A stretch of DNA of 58,780 bases, taken from the NCBI GenBank assembly GCA_015501595.1, contig JADNRX010000337.1:1-58780 (forward strand). Direction: 5' to 3'. This DNA comes from Hymenopellis radicata (taxonomy: Eukaryota > Basidiomycota > Agaricomycetes > Agaricales > Physalacriaceae). A model generated the notes under the pieces. That model made no database searches and had not been told where the DNA came from. It saw only the letters and a program-made list of their open reading frames with translations. Of the stretch, positions 58,469 to 58,780 are shown piece after piece (position 1 is the first letter of the stretch; each line of letters opens with the position of its first letter). The translations under genes and the position numbers were made by a program.

Positions 58469-58780
58469 TGGAGTGCATACAGTTAGCCGGAACGAGCGCG
58501 TTATCGTAAAGCAAGAAGAAGAGGATGATGGTGGAAGCCAAGATGGACCGCGATCGCATCGATGGAGATCTCCGAGGAAGGCTGCCAGCTCGGCCCGTAA
58601 CGGCCATCATGTATTTTCAAGCTCCGAGGCAGTGCTACTACGTTCCCTACTCATACGGCCTAGACTAAGACGTCTGTAGGATCCGATGAGGAGCGTCCTC
58701 GACCCGAAAGTTGACAGCTAGGATCTCGTGCAGTTCAACAAATAGGGAGTTTCCTCCGGCGTCTTGGCATCCAGCCGCGC
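58469..58780. other. Upstream of DUF6589 gene, window edge
   Basis: About 310 bp to the window end: presumed promoter of the minus-strand DUF6589 gene. A plus-strand charged frame (VKQEEEDDGGSQDGPRSHR) overlaps it but has no ATG or domain. Confidence 0.35.

Overview
The window looks like a gene-poor, repeat-rich accessory region of a basidiomycete (Agaricomycetes-type) nuclear genome. Genes on both strands are broken by many short GT-AG introns of about 45-60 nt. The families present are typical of mushroom-forming fungi: an F-box-like protein, an Agaricomycete-type kinase with a split HRD motif, a MYND-finger protein, a DUF6589-type protein, two unrelated RecQ/DEAD-like helicases and several large orphan families. 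I saw no reverse transcriptase, integrase, rRNA or intact tRNA gene. The species cannot be named from the sequence.

Layout. 0.7-4.2 kb: a small acidic hypothetical protein and an F-box-like gene with a broken frame (both minus). 4.3-7.0 kb: complex repeat R1. 7.5-14.3 kb: a tandem pair of orphan paralogues (P1, P2) with related sequence upstream, then an AT-hook protein. 15.6-17.1 kb: R2, a near-identical but internally shortened copy of R1. 17.4-19.1 kb: a kinase-like gene divergent from a tiny gene. 19.7-21.4 kb: AT-rich DNA holding a 267-bp tandem repeat with G-rich, telomere-like blocks. 21.7-28.4 kb: small gene E1, a charged AT-hook gene (G) and large orphan X1. 29.8-35.5 kb: helicase A. 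37-40.5 kb: a zinc-type protein (D), E2 (paralogue of E1) and a charged gene (F, minus, apparently broken). 40.6-41.9 kb: R3. 42.3-45.5 kb: X2 (paralogue of X1). 45.9-48.4 kb: SINE-like and R-type repeats. 48.4-49.5 kb: a decaying kinase-like gene. 50.2-50.6 kb: a 394-bp MITE with 20-bp terminal inverted repeats and TA flanks. 50.7-58.5 kb: a compact trio: MYND protein (minus), helicase B (plus) and DUF6589 protein (minus).

The most interesting signal is in helicase A. Between its zinc-finger N-terminus and its RecQ-like motor lies a stretch with the ordered signature of a tyrosine recombinase (Arg, Lys, Arg, His, Tyr, with His and Tyr nine residues apart). Its C-terminal Cys/His module recurs as the stand-alone gene D. 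The paralogue pairs E1/E2 and X1/X2 lie on either side of it. I infer a candidate mobile or selfish element, or its remains: a recombinase-helicase fusion with repeatedly duplicated partner genes. No boundary, excision or activity is shown by this sequence alone.
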